Of a stretch of 64,000 nucleotides of DNA, positions 35,752 to 43,913 are shown in pieces (the first letter of the stretch is position 1; each line of letters starts with the position of its first letter). Origin of the DNA: Rubrivivax sp. (GTDB taxonomy: Bacteria > Pseudomonadota > Gammaproteobacteria > Burkholderiales > Burkholderiaceae_C). The stretch is from the NCBI GenBank assembly GCA_027485165.1, contig JAIXRN010000052.1:1-64000 (forward strand), given 5' to 3'. The translations under genes were made by a program, and so were the position numbers. Below the pieces are notes generated by a model that ran no database searches, was not told the DNA's origin, and was given only the letters and a program-made list of their open reading frames with translations.

Positions 35752-37248
35752 TTAAGCCTGCCGCAGCGCGGCCAGCCGCTGCCAGAAGCGCGCGTCCTGC
35801 CCGGTGGCGAAGTTCACCCGCATCAGCCGCGTGGGCCGGGGCGTGGCGTGGAACAGACTGCCCGGGGCGATGAGCCAGCCTTCGTCCAGCAGGGCCTGGG
35901 CCAGGGTGTCGGTGTCGCAGCCCACGTTGACCCAGCCGAACAGGCCCTGCGGCGGGCTGACGAAGCGGCAGCCCGCGCCTTGCGCCAGCGCCACGGTGCG
36001 CCCACGTGCGGCGTCCAGGCGCTGCACCACGCGGTCGGCGTGGCGGCGCAGCGCGCCCTGGTCCAGGCAGTGCGCCACGGCTTGTTCCAGCGGTGCGGCC
36101 GTCGTCAGCGTGCCCAGCAGCTTGGTGTCGACCAGGCGCTCGGCCAGGGCTGGCGCGGCGGCGACGAAGCCCACGCGCCACTGTGGCGCCAGGATCTTGC
36201 TGAAGCCGGAGATCAGCAGCGTGCGCTGCAGCCCGTCCAGCTGCGACAGCCGCGTGGCGTGCGGCGGGGCCAGCCAGGCGTAGGTGTCGTCCTCGGCGAT
36301 CTGCAGGTCGTGCGCTTCGGCCAGGCGCAGCAGGCGGTGCGCGGTGGGGGGGCTGAGCGACTGCCCGGTCGGGTTGTGCAACACCGACACCGTCACATAC
36401 AGGCGTGGCCGGTGCGCCTGCAGCAGCTGTTCCATCACCGCCAGGTCGGGCCCAGCCGGGCCGCGCGGCACCGGCAGCACGCGAAAACCCGCTGCCGCCA
36501 GGCGCGCGAATTCCACCGCCCAGCCGGGTTCGTCGACCAGCACGGCGTCGCCCGGGCGCAGCAGGGTGCGCGCCACCAGGTCCAGCGCCTGCGTGGCGCC
36601 GACGGTGGTGACGATCTGCTGCGGCGCTGCGGCCACGCCCAGGTCGGCCAGGCGGCGCGACAGGGCCGCGCGCAGGGTGGGGTCGCCGGCCGGGTCGCCA
36701 TAGCGCAGCCAGGCGCTGCCGCTGCCGTTGCCGCCATGGCTGGCATTCCGGCTGCCGCCCGGGCGGCTGTGCTCGGCCAGCACTTGGCGCAGCGCGCGCT
36801 GCAGCAGCGGGCCGTCCAGCCAGTCTTCCGGCAGGGTGCCCATGCCGGGGGCCGGCAGCCCACCCTGCGCCTGGAACATGCTGCGGATCAGCGCCGTGGC
36901 GTCCACCGGCGCAGCCAGGCGTGGGCCGGCGGAGGTATCGGCGGCAGCCGCGCGGGCGGGTATGGCTTCGGGTGCGCCAGGGCGGTCGCCGCGCACGAAG
37001 AAGCCGCGTTGCGGCCGCGCGTGCACCAGGCCCTGGGCCTGCAGCAGGTCGTAGGCGTCGACCACGGTGCTGGGGCTCACGCCGTGCCGGCGCGCCGCTT
37101 CGCGCACCGAAGGCAGCCGTGCGCCGGGCTGCAGCAGGCGCTGCGCGATGCGTTCGCTGTAGCGCTGGGCCAGCTGTTCGGCCAGGGTGGCGGCGGGGCT
37201 GCGGGTGATGTCGGGGGCGGCGTCAGGGCCTGGCTGTGCGGCTGGCAT
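35752..37248 (-). CDS. MocR/PdxR-type PLP-dependent transcriptional regulator
   Basis: A 498-residue fusion of a GntR winged-helix DNA-binding domain (YSERIAQRLLQPGARLPSVR, then HGVSPSTVVDAYDLLQAQGL) with a fold-type I aminotransferase domain. PLP-binding features include HNPTGQSLSP, the Asp of AEDDTYAWL and the Lys in ISGFSKILAPQWRVGF. Such regulators sense PLP, GABA or amino compounds. It is divergent from a LysE-type exporter across 73 bases, which suggests control of that exporter. The ATG at 37248 is preferred over an in-frame TTG at 37278 that lies within the operator-like repeats. Confidence 0.92.
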   Translation of the reverse strand: MPAAQPGPDAAPDITRSPAATLAEQLAQRYSERIAQRLLQPGARLPSVREAARRHGVSPSTVVDAYDLLQAQGLVHARPQRGFFVRGDRPGAPEAIPARAAAADTSAGPRLAAPVDATALIRSMFQAQGGLPAPGMGTLPEDWLDGPLLQRALRQVLAEHSRPGGSRNASHGGNGSGSAWLRYGDPAGDPTLRAALSRRLADLGVAAAPQQIVTTVGATQALDLVARTLLRPGDAVLVDEPGWAVEFARLAAAGFRVLPVPRGPAGPDLAVMEQLLQAHRPRLYVTVSVLHNPTGQSLSPPTAHRLLRLAEAHDLQIAEDDTYAWLAPPHATRLSQLDGLQRTLLISGFSKILAPQWRVGFVAAAPALAERLVDTKLLGTLTTAAPLEQAVAHCLDQGALRRHADRVVQRLDAARGRTVALAQGAGCRFVSPPQGLFGWVNVGCDTDTLAQALLDEGWLIAPGSLFHATPRPTRLMRVNFATGQDARFWQRLAALRQA

Positions 37249-37321
37249 GGGCAGTACAGATCTGTCTGTGTTGGCCAAAGTGTATGGCCACTGTGCTGGC
37301 GTCAGCGCCTAGACTGCGGGC
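37249..37321. promoter_or_regulatory. Operator-like repeats between mocR and lysE genes
   Basis: The short divergent region contains the palindrome ACAGATCTGT (37256-37265) and a direct repeat of TGGCCA (37272-37277 and 37285-37290, 13 bases apart). MocR regulators characteristically bind direct repeats at the shared promoter, so these are candidate sites for the adjacent regulator. No textbook -35/-10 pair stands out. Confidence 0.5.
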
Positions 37322-37975
37322 ATGCCCTGGCCCGAACTTGCCGCCTTGCTCGTCTTCGCGACGACGATGAGCTTCACCCCCGGCCCCAACACCCTGTTGG
37401 CGGCCGCGCTGGCGGCCAACCACGGGCTGCGGCACGCGATGCGTTTCGTGCTGGGCGTGCCCGTGGGCTGGAGCCTGCTGCTGCTGGCCTGCGCGCTGGG
37501 CCTGGGCGCGCTGCTGCAGGCCCAGCCGGCGCTGCGCGCGCTCGTCAAATGGCTGGGGCTGGCCTACCTGCTGTGGCTGGCCTGGCAGCTGGCGCAGCCT
37601 GGGTCCGGCCCGGCTGCTGGCGCTGGCCAGGTTGATCGTGCAGGGGCTGCCGGCAGTTTCCCGACCCCACCGCGCGCGGCGGGATTCGACGTCGGTTTCG
37701 TGCAGGGCGTTGCGCTGCAGTTTGTCAACATCAAGGCCTGGCTGGCGGCGCTGCTCATCAGCGCCGGCTGGGTGACAGTGGCCGAACCGATGGCACCCCG
37801 CCTGGCCGTGGTGCTGCCGCTGATGATGGCCTTTGGCTTTGCCAGCAACTTCACTTACGCGCTGGCGGGATCGGCACTGCGCAGCTGGCTGGCCCAGGGA
37901 CGGCGGCTGCAGCGCTTCAACCGCGTGCTGGCGGCGGTGCTGGTGGCCACGGCGGCCTGGATGGCCTGGCTGTGA
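37322..37975 (+). CDS. LysE/RhtB-family amino-acid exporter
   Basis: A 217-residue inner-membrane exporter with about six hydrophobic helices. The family signature TTMSFTPGPNTLLAAALAAN is at residues 15-34, followed by GVPVGWSLLLLACALGLGAL and, after a variable Gly/Ala loop near 95-115, VALQFVNIKAWLAALLISAG (the second conserved Pro/Asn region). Such proteins export amino acids or homoserine lactone-like compounds. Regulation by the divergent MocR gene is likely. It begins 43 bases before its EamA-type neighbour can be reached by read-through (gap 55 to the next start). Confidence 0.88.
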   Translation: MPWPELAALLVFATTMSFTPGPNTLLAAALAANHGLRHAMRFVLGVPVGWSLLLLACALGLGALLQAQPALRALVKWLGLAYLLWLAWQLAQPGSGPAAGAGQVDRAGAAGSFPTPPRAAGFDVGFVQGVALQFVNIKAWLAALLISAGWVTVAEPMAPRLAVVLPLMMAFGFASNFTYALAGSALRSWLAQGRRLQRFNRVLAAVLVATAAWMAWL

Positions 37976-38030
37976 CGCCGCCGGCCATGGCCCCAGCATG
38001 TGCCGCATGCCGCCTGCAGGGGCTGCGCGC

Positions 38031-38936
38031 ATGACCGACAGCAGCAAGGGCTTTGCCTACGGCGCGCTGGGCGTGCTGGTGTTTGCCATGACGCTGCCGA
38101 TGACGCGTCTGGCCGTGGGTGATGTCAGCGCCCCGCAGCTGCCGCCGGCCTTCCTGACGGCCGGCCGCGCCGCTGTGGCCGGCCTGCTCAGCGCCGTGTA
38201 CTTGCTGGCCGTGCGCGCCCGCGTGCCGGCGCGGCGGCACTGGCCGGCGCTGGCCGTCAGCGGCCTGGGCACGATCATCGGCCTTCCGCTGTTCCTGGCC
38301 CTGGCGCTGCGCCAGGTGGACGCCATGCACGCGGCGGTCGTCACGGGCGTGTTGCCGCTGGGCACGGCCGTGGTGGGTGCGCTGGTGCTGCGGCAGCGGC
38401 CGTCTACCGGCTTCTGGGCCTGCGCGCTGGCGGGCTTCGGCCTGGTGCTGGGCTTTGCGGCCTGGCAGGGCGGCGGGCGGCTGGTGGCGGCCGACGGCCT
38501 GCTGCTGCTGGCCGTGCTGTCCACGTCCATCGCCTACGTGGCCGGGGCGCGCGTGGCGGGCGAACTGCCGGCCCAGCAGGTGATCTGCTGGACGCTGGTG
38601 GCCGCCCTGCCGCTGACGCTGCCGGCCGCGCTGTGGCTCTGGCCCCAGGCCCCGGCCAGCGCTGCGGCCTGGGGTGGCTTTGCCTACACCGCGGTGTTTT
38701 CGATGTGGCTGGGCTTCTTCGCCTGGTACCGTGGGCTCGCGCTGGGCGGCGTGGTGCGCGTCAGCCAAGTGCAGCTGCTGCAGCCTTTCCTGGCGCTGCT
38801 GTTCGCGGTGCCGGTGCTGGGCGAAGTGCTGCAGCCCGGCACACTGGGGTTTTCACTTGCCGTCATCGCCGTGGTGTTCCTGGGGCGGCGCATGCCGGTG
38901 CGCCCGGCCCCGCCTGCGGCATCGAAGCCGGCGTAA
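38031..38936 (+). CDS. EamA/DMT-family transporter
   Basis: A 301-residue drug/metabolite transporter with ten hydrophobic segments in two EamA repeats. Segments FAYGALGVLVFAMTLPMTRL, VTGVLPLGTAVVGALVL (end of repeat 1) and VRVSQVQLLQPFLALLFAVP (end of repeat 2) are typical. It probably exports a small metabolite or amino acid, given the LysE exporter upstream and the aminotransferase downstream on the same strand. ATG at 38031 is chosen at the family's usual N-terminus. Confidence 0.87.
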   Translation: MTDSSKGFAYGALGVLVFAMTLPMTRLAVGDVSAPQLPPAFLTAGRAAVAGLLSAVYLLAVRARVPARRHWPALAVSGLGTIIGLPLFLALALRQVDAMHAAVVTGVLPLGTAVVGALVLRQRPSTGFWACALAGFGLVLGFAAWQGGGRLVAADGLLLLAVLSTSIAYVAGARVAGELPAQQVICWTLVAALPLTLPAALWLWPQAPASAAAWGGFAYTAVFSMWLGFFAWYRGLALGGVVRVSQVQLLQPFLALLFAVPVLGEVLQPGTLGFSLAVIAVVFLGRRMPVRPAPPAASKPA

Positions 38937-38994
38937 AAAGCCTTCTGAGCCCCCTGCAACCGCCGGTCCGCAAACCGGCACAGAAAGGTCTGTC

Positions 38995-40233
38995 ATGTCA
39001 TGGAACCTGGCGCGGCGCGCGCAGCAACTCAAGCCTTCGGCGATCCGCGAGATCCTGAAGCTCACCGAACGCCCCGGCATCATTTCGCTGGCCGGCGGCC
39101 TGCCGTCGCCGGACAGCTTTCCCGTCGACGCCATGGCCGAGGCGACGGCCCGCGTGCTGCGCGAGCAGCCGCGCGAAGCCCTGCAGTACGCCGCCAGTGA
39201 AGGCCACGCCCCCCTGCGCGAATGGGTGGCGGCCGACCTGGCGCGCCAGGGCCTGAAGGTGGCGGCCGGCCAGGTGCTCATCACCACCGGCTCGCAGCAG
39301 GGGCTGGACCTGGCGGGCAAGCTGCTCATCGACCCCGGCAGCGCCGTGGCCGTCGAACAGCCCAGCTACCTGGGCGCACTGCAGGCCTTCGCGCCCTACG
39401 AACCCGAATTCCACCCGCTGGCCGGCGACGATGACGGCCCGCTGCCCGCCGCGCTGGCGGCAGCCCGCGGCGCGCGCTTCGCCTACCTGCTGCCCAACTT
39501 CCAGAACCCCAGCGGCCGCTGCCTGGGCGCCGCCCGGCGTGACGCGCTGGTGGCCGCCGCGCTGCAGGCCGGCGTGCCGGTGCTGGAGGACAACCCCTAT
39601 GGCGAACTCTGGTTCGACCAGCCGCCGCCCCCGCCGCTGGCCGCGCAGCTGGGCGACCAGGCGCTGTACCTGGGCTCGTTCAGCAAGGTGCTGGCCCCGG
39701 GCCTGCGGCTGGGCTACCTGGTGGCGCCGCCAGCGCTGTTCCCGAAGCTGCTGCAGGCCAAGCAGGCCGCCGACCTGCACACCCCGGGCTTCAACCAGCG
39801 TGTTGTGTTTGAGGTCATCAAGGACGGCTTCCTGGATCAGCACGTGCCCACCATCCGCGCCCGCTACCGCGCCCAGCGCGACGCGATGCAGGCCGCGCTG
39901 GCCGCCCACATGCCGCCGGGCTGCCGCTGGCAGATGCCCAGCGGCGGCATGTTCTTCTGGGTCACGCTGCCGGCCGGGCTGGACGCCACGGCCCTGCTGC
40001 CGCGCGCGGTGGAAGCTGGCGTGGCCTATGTGCCGGGCGCGCCCTTCTTCGCCCGGCCCGAAGCGGTGGGCGGCCTGGCCGCGCACACGCTGCGCCTGAG
40101 CTTCGTCACCGTGGCGCCCGATCGCATCGCCCAGGGCGTGGCAGCGCTGGCCGGCGTGCTGCGCCGCGCTTTGGAAGAATCCGGGCCGAGATCCGCCCGC
40201 TTGGCCCCTGCTGCCGCGGCCCCGCAGCCATGA
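38995..40233 (+). CDS. PLP-dependent aminotransferase (2-aminoadipate/LysN-like)
   Basis: A 412-residue fold-type I aminotransferase of subgroup I-gamma (LysN/AlaT-like, related to human KAT/AADAT). Motifs are IISLAGGLPSPDSFP near the N-terminus, TTGSQQGLDLAGKLL, YLLPNFQNPSG (PLP Asn), LEDNPYGELWF (PLP Asp/Tyr), SFSKVLAPGLRLGYL with the Schiff-base Lys, and a C-terminal substrate Arg in THTLRLSFVTV. It would transaminate 2-aminoadipate or hydrophobic/aromatic amino acids. AAAGG precedes the ATG. Its stop overlaps the next start (ATGA). Confidence 0.9.
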   Translation: MSWNLARRAQQLKPSAIREILKLTERPGIISLAGGLPSPDSFPVDAMAEATARVLREQPREALQYAASEGHAPLREWVAADLARQGLKVAAGQVLITTGSQQGLDLAGKLLIDPGSAVAVEQPSYLGALQAFAPYEPEFHPLAGDDDGPLPAALAAARGARFAYLLPNFQNPSGRCLGAARRDALVAAALQAGVPVLEDNPYGELWFDQPPPPPLAAQLGDQALYLGSFSKVLAPGLRLGYLVAPPALFPKLLQAKQAADLHTPGFNQRVVFEVIKDGFLDQHVPTIRARYRAQRDAMQAALAAHMPPGCRWQMPSGGMFFWVTLPAGLDATALLPRAVEAGVAYVPGAPFFARPEAVGGLAAHTLRLSFVTVAPDRIAQGVAALAGVLRRALEESGPRSARLAPAAAAPQP

Positions 40234-41237
40234 CCCCGAGTACGAGCACGAGTACGAGCACGACTACGAGCAAAAACGCGAGTACGAGCGTGAGCACGAC
40301 AGCGCCGCCCCGCCGCCGCTTCCACCAGCTCGACGTCTTCACCGCCACCCCGCTGCTGGGCAACCCGCTGGCCGTGGTGCACGACGCCGAAGGCCTGAGC
40401 GACGCGCAGATGGCCGCCTTCGCGCGCTGGACCAACCTGTCGGAAACCACCTTCCTGCTGCCACCCAGCCCTGTGGCGCAGGGCGCCGGGGCAGACCCCG
40501 CCCCTGGCGCTGCTGCTGGCGCTGATTACCGCGTGCGCATCTTCACCCCCGGTGGCGAATTGCCCTTTGCCGGCCACCCCACCCTGGGCAGCTGCTGGGC
40601 CTGGCTGGCTGCGGGCGGGCAGCCGCGCCAGCCTGGCGTGGTGGTGCAGGAATGCGGCGTGGGCCTGGTGCGCGTGCGCCAGGGCGATGGTGCTGCGCCC
40701 GGCCAGCTGCCCGCAGCACCTGGCTGTCTCGGCCCGGCCTCGGGCCGTCTGGCTTTCGCTGCCCCGCCACTGCGGCGCAGCGGGCCGCTGGACGCCACAC
40801 TGCTGGCGCAGATTGCTGCCGCCCTGGGCTTGCCCGTGGGCGACATCCTGCAGCACCAGTGGGTGGACAACGGCCCCGGCTGGTGCGCGGTGATGCTGCG
40901 GTCGGGCGCGCAGGTGCTGGCCGTGCAGCCCGACTGGGCGCAGCTGCGCGACATCAAGCTGGGCCTGGTGGGCGCGCAGCCGCCGGGGGCCGACACACAG
41001 TTCGAAGTGCGCGCCTTCGTGCCCGGGCTGGGCGTGCCCGAAGACCCTGTCACCGGCAGCCTGAACGCTGGCCTGGCGCAGTGGCTCATCGGCGCTGGCC
41101 TGGCGCCGCCGCAGTACGTGGCCGCCCAGGGCGCCGCGCTGGGCCGGGCCGGGCGCGTGCACGTGCAGCAGCAGGGCGCGGACATCTGGATCGGCGGCGA
41201 CGTGGTGGCCTGCGTAACGGGGGAAGTTCTGCTGTGA
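40230..41237 (+). CDS. PhzF-family isomerase/epimerase
   Basis: A 335-residue PhzF/YHI9-type protein with two diaminopimelate-epimerase-like halves. The conserved core starts at RFHQLDVFTATPLLGNPLAV with the catalytic Glu in WTNLSETTFLLPP. It continues with RIFTPGGELPFAGHPTLGSC and, in the second half, FVPGLGVPEDPVTGSLNAGL. True PhzF acts in phenazine synthesis; most relatives have unknown substrates, and no other phz genes are nearby. The start overlaps the aminotransferase stop (ATGA), so translation is coupled. The first 25 residues are an unusual Ser/Thr repeat preceding the normal N-terminus. Confidence 0.87.
   Translation: MTPSTSTSTSTTTSKNASTSVSTTAPPRRRFHQLDVFTATPLLGNPLAVVHDAEGLSDAQMAAFARWTNLSETTFLLPPSPVAQGAGADPAPGAAAGADYRVRIFTPGGELPFAGHPTLGSCWAWLAAGGQPRQPGVVVQECGVGLVRVRQGDGAAPGQLPAAPGCLGPASGRLAFAAPPLRRSGPLDATLLAQIAAALGLPVGDILQHQWVDNGPGWCAVMLRSGAQVLAVQPDWAQLRDIKLGLVGAQPPGADTQFEVRAFVPGLGVPEDPVTGSLNAGLAQWLIGAGLAPPQYVAAQGAALGRAGRVHVQQQGADIWIGGDVVACVTGEVLL
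40241..40300 (+). repeat. Ten-unit degenerate hexamer repeat (YACGAG-like)
   Basis: Ten consecutive hexamers related to TACGAG/CACGAG lie at the 5' end of the PhzF-like gene and encode alternating Ser-Thr residues. Because the unit is six bases, copy-number change would lengthen or shorten the tail without a frameshift. Confidence 0.75.
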
Positions 41238-41261
41238 AGGCGAAGCCGTGAAGGGGCCGCG

Positions 41262-41921
41262 ATGAGCGTCTTGCTGGACCACCTGGTCGTGGCCGCCACC
41301 ACGCTGGAAGACGGCGTGGCCTGGTGCGAAGCCACGCTGGGCGTCACGCCTGGCCCCGGCGGCCGGCATGCGCTGATGGGCACGCACAACCGGCTGCTGA
41401 AGATCGCCACGCCGGCCTATCCCGACGCCTACCTGGAGATCATCGCCATCGACCCCGCCGCCCCGGCGCCCAGCCGCCCGCGCTGGTTCGGCCTGGACGA
41501 CCCGGCGCAGCAGGCCCGGCTGCAAGCCGAAGGCCCGCGCTTGGTGCACCTGGTGGCCCGTTCCACGATGCTGGACATGCACCGCTGGGGCTTGATCACC
41601 GTGGGCCAGAAACCCGGCGACCCGGTGGCGGCCAGCCGCATGACGCCGCAGGGCGAACTGCGCTGGCAGATCCTGCTGCGCGAAGACGGCGGCATGGGTT
41701 GTGGTGGCGCCTTGCCCACCCTGCTGCAGTGGCAGGGCCTGCACCCGGCGCAGGCGATGCCGGATTCCGGCGTGACGCTGCAGGCGCTGGTGCTGCAAGG
41801 CGTGCCCGACAGGGCGCGCGATGTGTTGCGCCTGCGTGGCGTGACGGTGGCTTCAGGGCCAGGCGTGGCCATCACGGCCACGCTGGCCACGCCGCAGGGC
41901 GAGGTGCGCCTGCAAAGTTAG
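41262..41921 (+). CDS. VOC-superfamily (glyoxalase-like) protein
   Basis: A 219-residue protein of the glyoxalase-like-domain (Glyoxalase_3) type. LDHLVVAATTLEDGVAWCEA at the start is the first beta-alpha module with its metal-ligand His. GTHNRLLKIATPAYPDAYLE gives the second metal site region (Glu), and a C-terminal VTLQALVLQGVPDR module repeats the fold. It may be a metal-dependent isomerase or lyase; substrate unknown. It starts 24 bases after the PhzF-like gene on the same strand and ends next to the convergent cytochrome c' gene. Confidence 0.8.
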   Translation: MSVLLDHLVVAATTLEDGVAWCEATLGVTPGPGGRHALMGTHNRLLKIATPAYPDAYLEIIAIDPAAPAPSRPRWFGLDDPAQQARLQAEGPRLVHLVARSTMLDMHRWGLITVGQKPGDPVAASRMTPQGELRWQILLREDGGMGCGGALPTLLQWQGLHPAQAMPDSGVTLQALVLQGVPDRARDVLRLRGVTVASGPGVAITATLATPQGEVRLQS

Positions 41922-41922
41922 G

Positions 41923-42378
41923 TCACTGATTGCGGAAGTCGTCGTGGCAGGCCTTGCAGGTGCCGGCGGCGCTGCCGAAGGCGGTCTTCAGCGTTTCCAG
42001 GTTGCCGGCCTTGGCGGCAGTGGCCAGCTTGGCGGTTTCTTCCTGGAACTTCTTCGCACCGGCGTCGAACTTGGCGCGGTCGGTCCAGACGCTGGCCTTG
42101 GGCGAGCCCTTTTCGGTGCCCGAGGTGCCTTCGACAAAGCCGGCAAACGGCAGCTTGGCCAGGTCGGCCACGATCTCGGCATTGGCTGCAGCGGCGGCGG
42201 CGTCGTAGGGCACGCGGCCCTGGGCCATGGCACCAATGCGGCCGAAGTGCGCCGCGATCATCGTGAAGCCGGCCTTGCGGTACTTCACGGCGTCTTCCGG
42301 CTTCTGGAACTGCGCCGTGGCCGGCAGGGCGGCCAGCAGGCCGGCGGTGGTGGCAACAGCAAGGACGAGGCTCTTCAT
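41923..42378 (-). CDS. Cytochrome c'
   Basis: A 151-residue periplasmic four-helix-bundle cytochrome. A cleavable signal peptide (about 1-22, ending ATA) precedes FQKPEDAVKYRKAGFTMIAA, the first helix with the conserved Arg/Phe. The single heme site is at the C-terminus (TCKACHDDF, CxxCH near residues 141-145), the position that defines cytochrome c'. The heme is pentacoordinate in this family and binds NO or CO, giving protection from nitrosative stress. It is divergent from a cytochrome b561-like gene, a frequent partner. Confidence 0.93.
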   Translation of the reverse strand: MKSLVLAVATTAGLLAALPATAQFQKPEDAVKYRKAGFTMIAAHFGRIGAMAQGRVPYDAAAAAANAEIVADLAKLPFAGFVEGTSGTEKGSPKASVWTDRAKFDAGAKKFQEETAKLATAAKAGNLETLKTAFGSAAGTCKACHDDFRNQ

Positions 42379-42482
42379 GCAGGGGTCTCCGGGCGAAAGG
42401 GGTGGGCAGCCAGGGGAACGCAAGCCTGCAGGCCCTGACCGTGCGCCGCAGTGTACGCAGCCGCAGCTTGCGGCGTGGCACG

Positions 42483-43229
42483 ATGGCTGCAAAGATGCTG
42501 GCCATGGCCCCTGTTCCGAATTCGCCCCCTTCTACCGCCGCATCAGGCTCGCCCCATGCTGCCGCCCCAGTGCGTGTGTGGGACCTGCCCACGCGGGTTT
42601 TTCATTGGGTGCTGGCGCTGGCGGTGCTGGGCAGCGTGGTCAGCGCCAAGATTGGCGGCAACGCCATGGTCTGGCACTTCCGCCTGGGTTATGCCGTGCT
42701 GGCCCTGGTCGTGTTTCGCCTGCTGTGGGGCCTGGTGGGCGGGCGCTGGAGCCGCTTTGCCAGCTTCATCTACGCCCCGGCCACGGTCTGGCGCTATCTG
42801 CGCGGCCAGCCGCAGGCTGGCCAACACCTGGACGTGGGCCACAACCCGCTGGGCGCGTTCTCGGTCTTTGCGCTGCTGGCCGTGCTGGCGGTGCAGCTGG
42901 GCACCGGGCTGGTGTCTGACGACGAGATCGCCAACATCGGCCCGCTGAACCGCTTCGTGCCCAGCGACGTCGGCCTGCGGGCCACCAGCTGGCACAAGAC
43001 GCTGGGGCAGTGGATGCTGCTCGGGTTGGTGGGCCTGCATCTGACCGCCATCGCCTTCTATGCCCTGGTGCGCAAGAACAACCTGGTACGCCCGATGCTG
43101 GACGGCGACAAGCTGCTGCCCGCCGGCACCCCTGCCAGCGCCGACAGCGCCGGCACGCGGCTGCTGGCGGCGCTGCTGGCCGCGGCCAGCGTGGGCCTGG
43201 CCGTGTGGGTGGCGCGCATGGGTGCCTGA
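42483..43229 (+). CDS. Cytochrome b561-family diheme membrane protein
   Basis: A 248-residue inner-membrane b-type cytochrome with four main helices. Candidate heme ligands are His in PTRVFHWVLALAVLGSVVS, MVWHFRLGYAVLALVVFRLL, and the late pair in TSWHKTLGQWMLLGLVGLHL, as in the cytochrome b561/Ni-Fe hydrogenase b-subunit family. It would pass electrons between quinols and a periplasmic cytochrome, here plausibly the divergent cytochrome c'. The start is uncertain: ATG at 42483, 42495 or 42504 all give a short polar leader. The 3' end overlaps the GNAT gene. Confidence 0.85.
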   Translation: MAAKMLAMAPVPNSPPSTAASGSPHAAAPVRVWDLPTRVFHWVLALAVLGSVVSAKIGGNAMVWHFRLGYAVLALVVFRLLWGLVGGRWSRFASFIYAPATVWRYLRGQPQAGQHLDVGHNPLGAFSVFALLAVLAVQLGTGLVSDDEIANIGPLNRFVPSDVGLRATSWHKTLGQWMLLGLVGLHLTAIAFYALVRKNNLVRPMLDGDKLLPAGTPASADSAGTRLLAALLAAASVGLAVWVARMGA

Positions 43230-43815
43230 GCACCAGCGCCTCCGGCAGCCCCACTGCACCGCCCCCCGCAACCCCGCGCCCGAACCGGAAGCCGAGATCC
43301 TGGAAGCTGACATCCGCATCCTCGCGGCCGAAGAGGGTGACCTGCCCGGTTTCCTGTCCCAGGTGCGACCGCTGCTGCGTGACTACGCCGCCAGCCTGCA
43401 GGTCGACCTGCGATTCCAGAACTTCGACGCCGAACTGGCGGGCCTGCCTGGCGACTATGCCGGCCCCAGCGGTGCGCTGCTGATGGCCCTGGTGGACGGC
43501 CAGCCCGCCGGCTGTTGCGCGCTGCGGCCACTGCCCGATGTCGACTACCCCAATGCCTGCGAAATGAAGCGCCTCTTTGTGCGCCCGGCCTTTCGCCGTT
43601 TCGGCCTGGGCCGGCTGCTGGCCCAGGCGCTGCTGGATCGCGCCACCGAAGCCGGCTATTCCACCCTGCTGCTGGACACGCTGGACGACATGGAAGCCGC
43701 GCGCGGCCTGTACGCCAGCCTGGGCTTCGTGGAAGTGCCCCCGTACTACTTCAACCCCATCGCGGGTGCGCATTACCTGAAGTGCGACCTGGGCCCGGGT
43801 GCTTCCCGCTGGTAG
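43222..43815 (+). CDS. GNAT-family N-acetyltransferase
   Basis: A 197-residue acetyl-CoA-dependent acyltransferase. The acetyl-CoA pyrophosphate loop is FRRFGLGRLLAQALLDRA (Q/RxxGxG/A type), preceded by CEMKRLFVRPAF and followed by YSTLLLDTLDDMEAARGLYA and LGFVEVPPYYFNP. This is the common YjdJ/HPA2-like group with a C-terminal YYFNP. The GTG at 43222 overlaps the cytochrome b stop and is chosen as the only plausible upstream start. Homology begins near residue 28, so a shorter product is possible. The acyl acceptor is unknown. Confidence 0.82.
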   Translation: MPEHQRLRQPHCTAPRNPAPEPEAEILEADIRILAAEEGDLPGFLSQVRPLLRDYAASLQVDLRFQNFDAELAGLPGDYAGPSGALLMALVDGQPAGCCALRPLPDVDYPNACEMKRLFVRPAFRRFGLGRLLAQALLDRATEAGYSTLLLDTLDDMEAARGLYASLGFVEVPPYYFNPIAGAHYLKCDLGPGASRW

Positions 43816-43913
43816 GGGCGCGTGCCGGCCCACGCTTGCGACGGGGCCCGATCGCCAGGCGCATGCGGCATCATCCCGGCGAGACCGGCCCTTCCACCCG
43901 ACCAAGAACAAAC

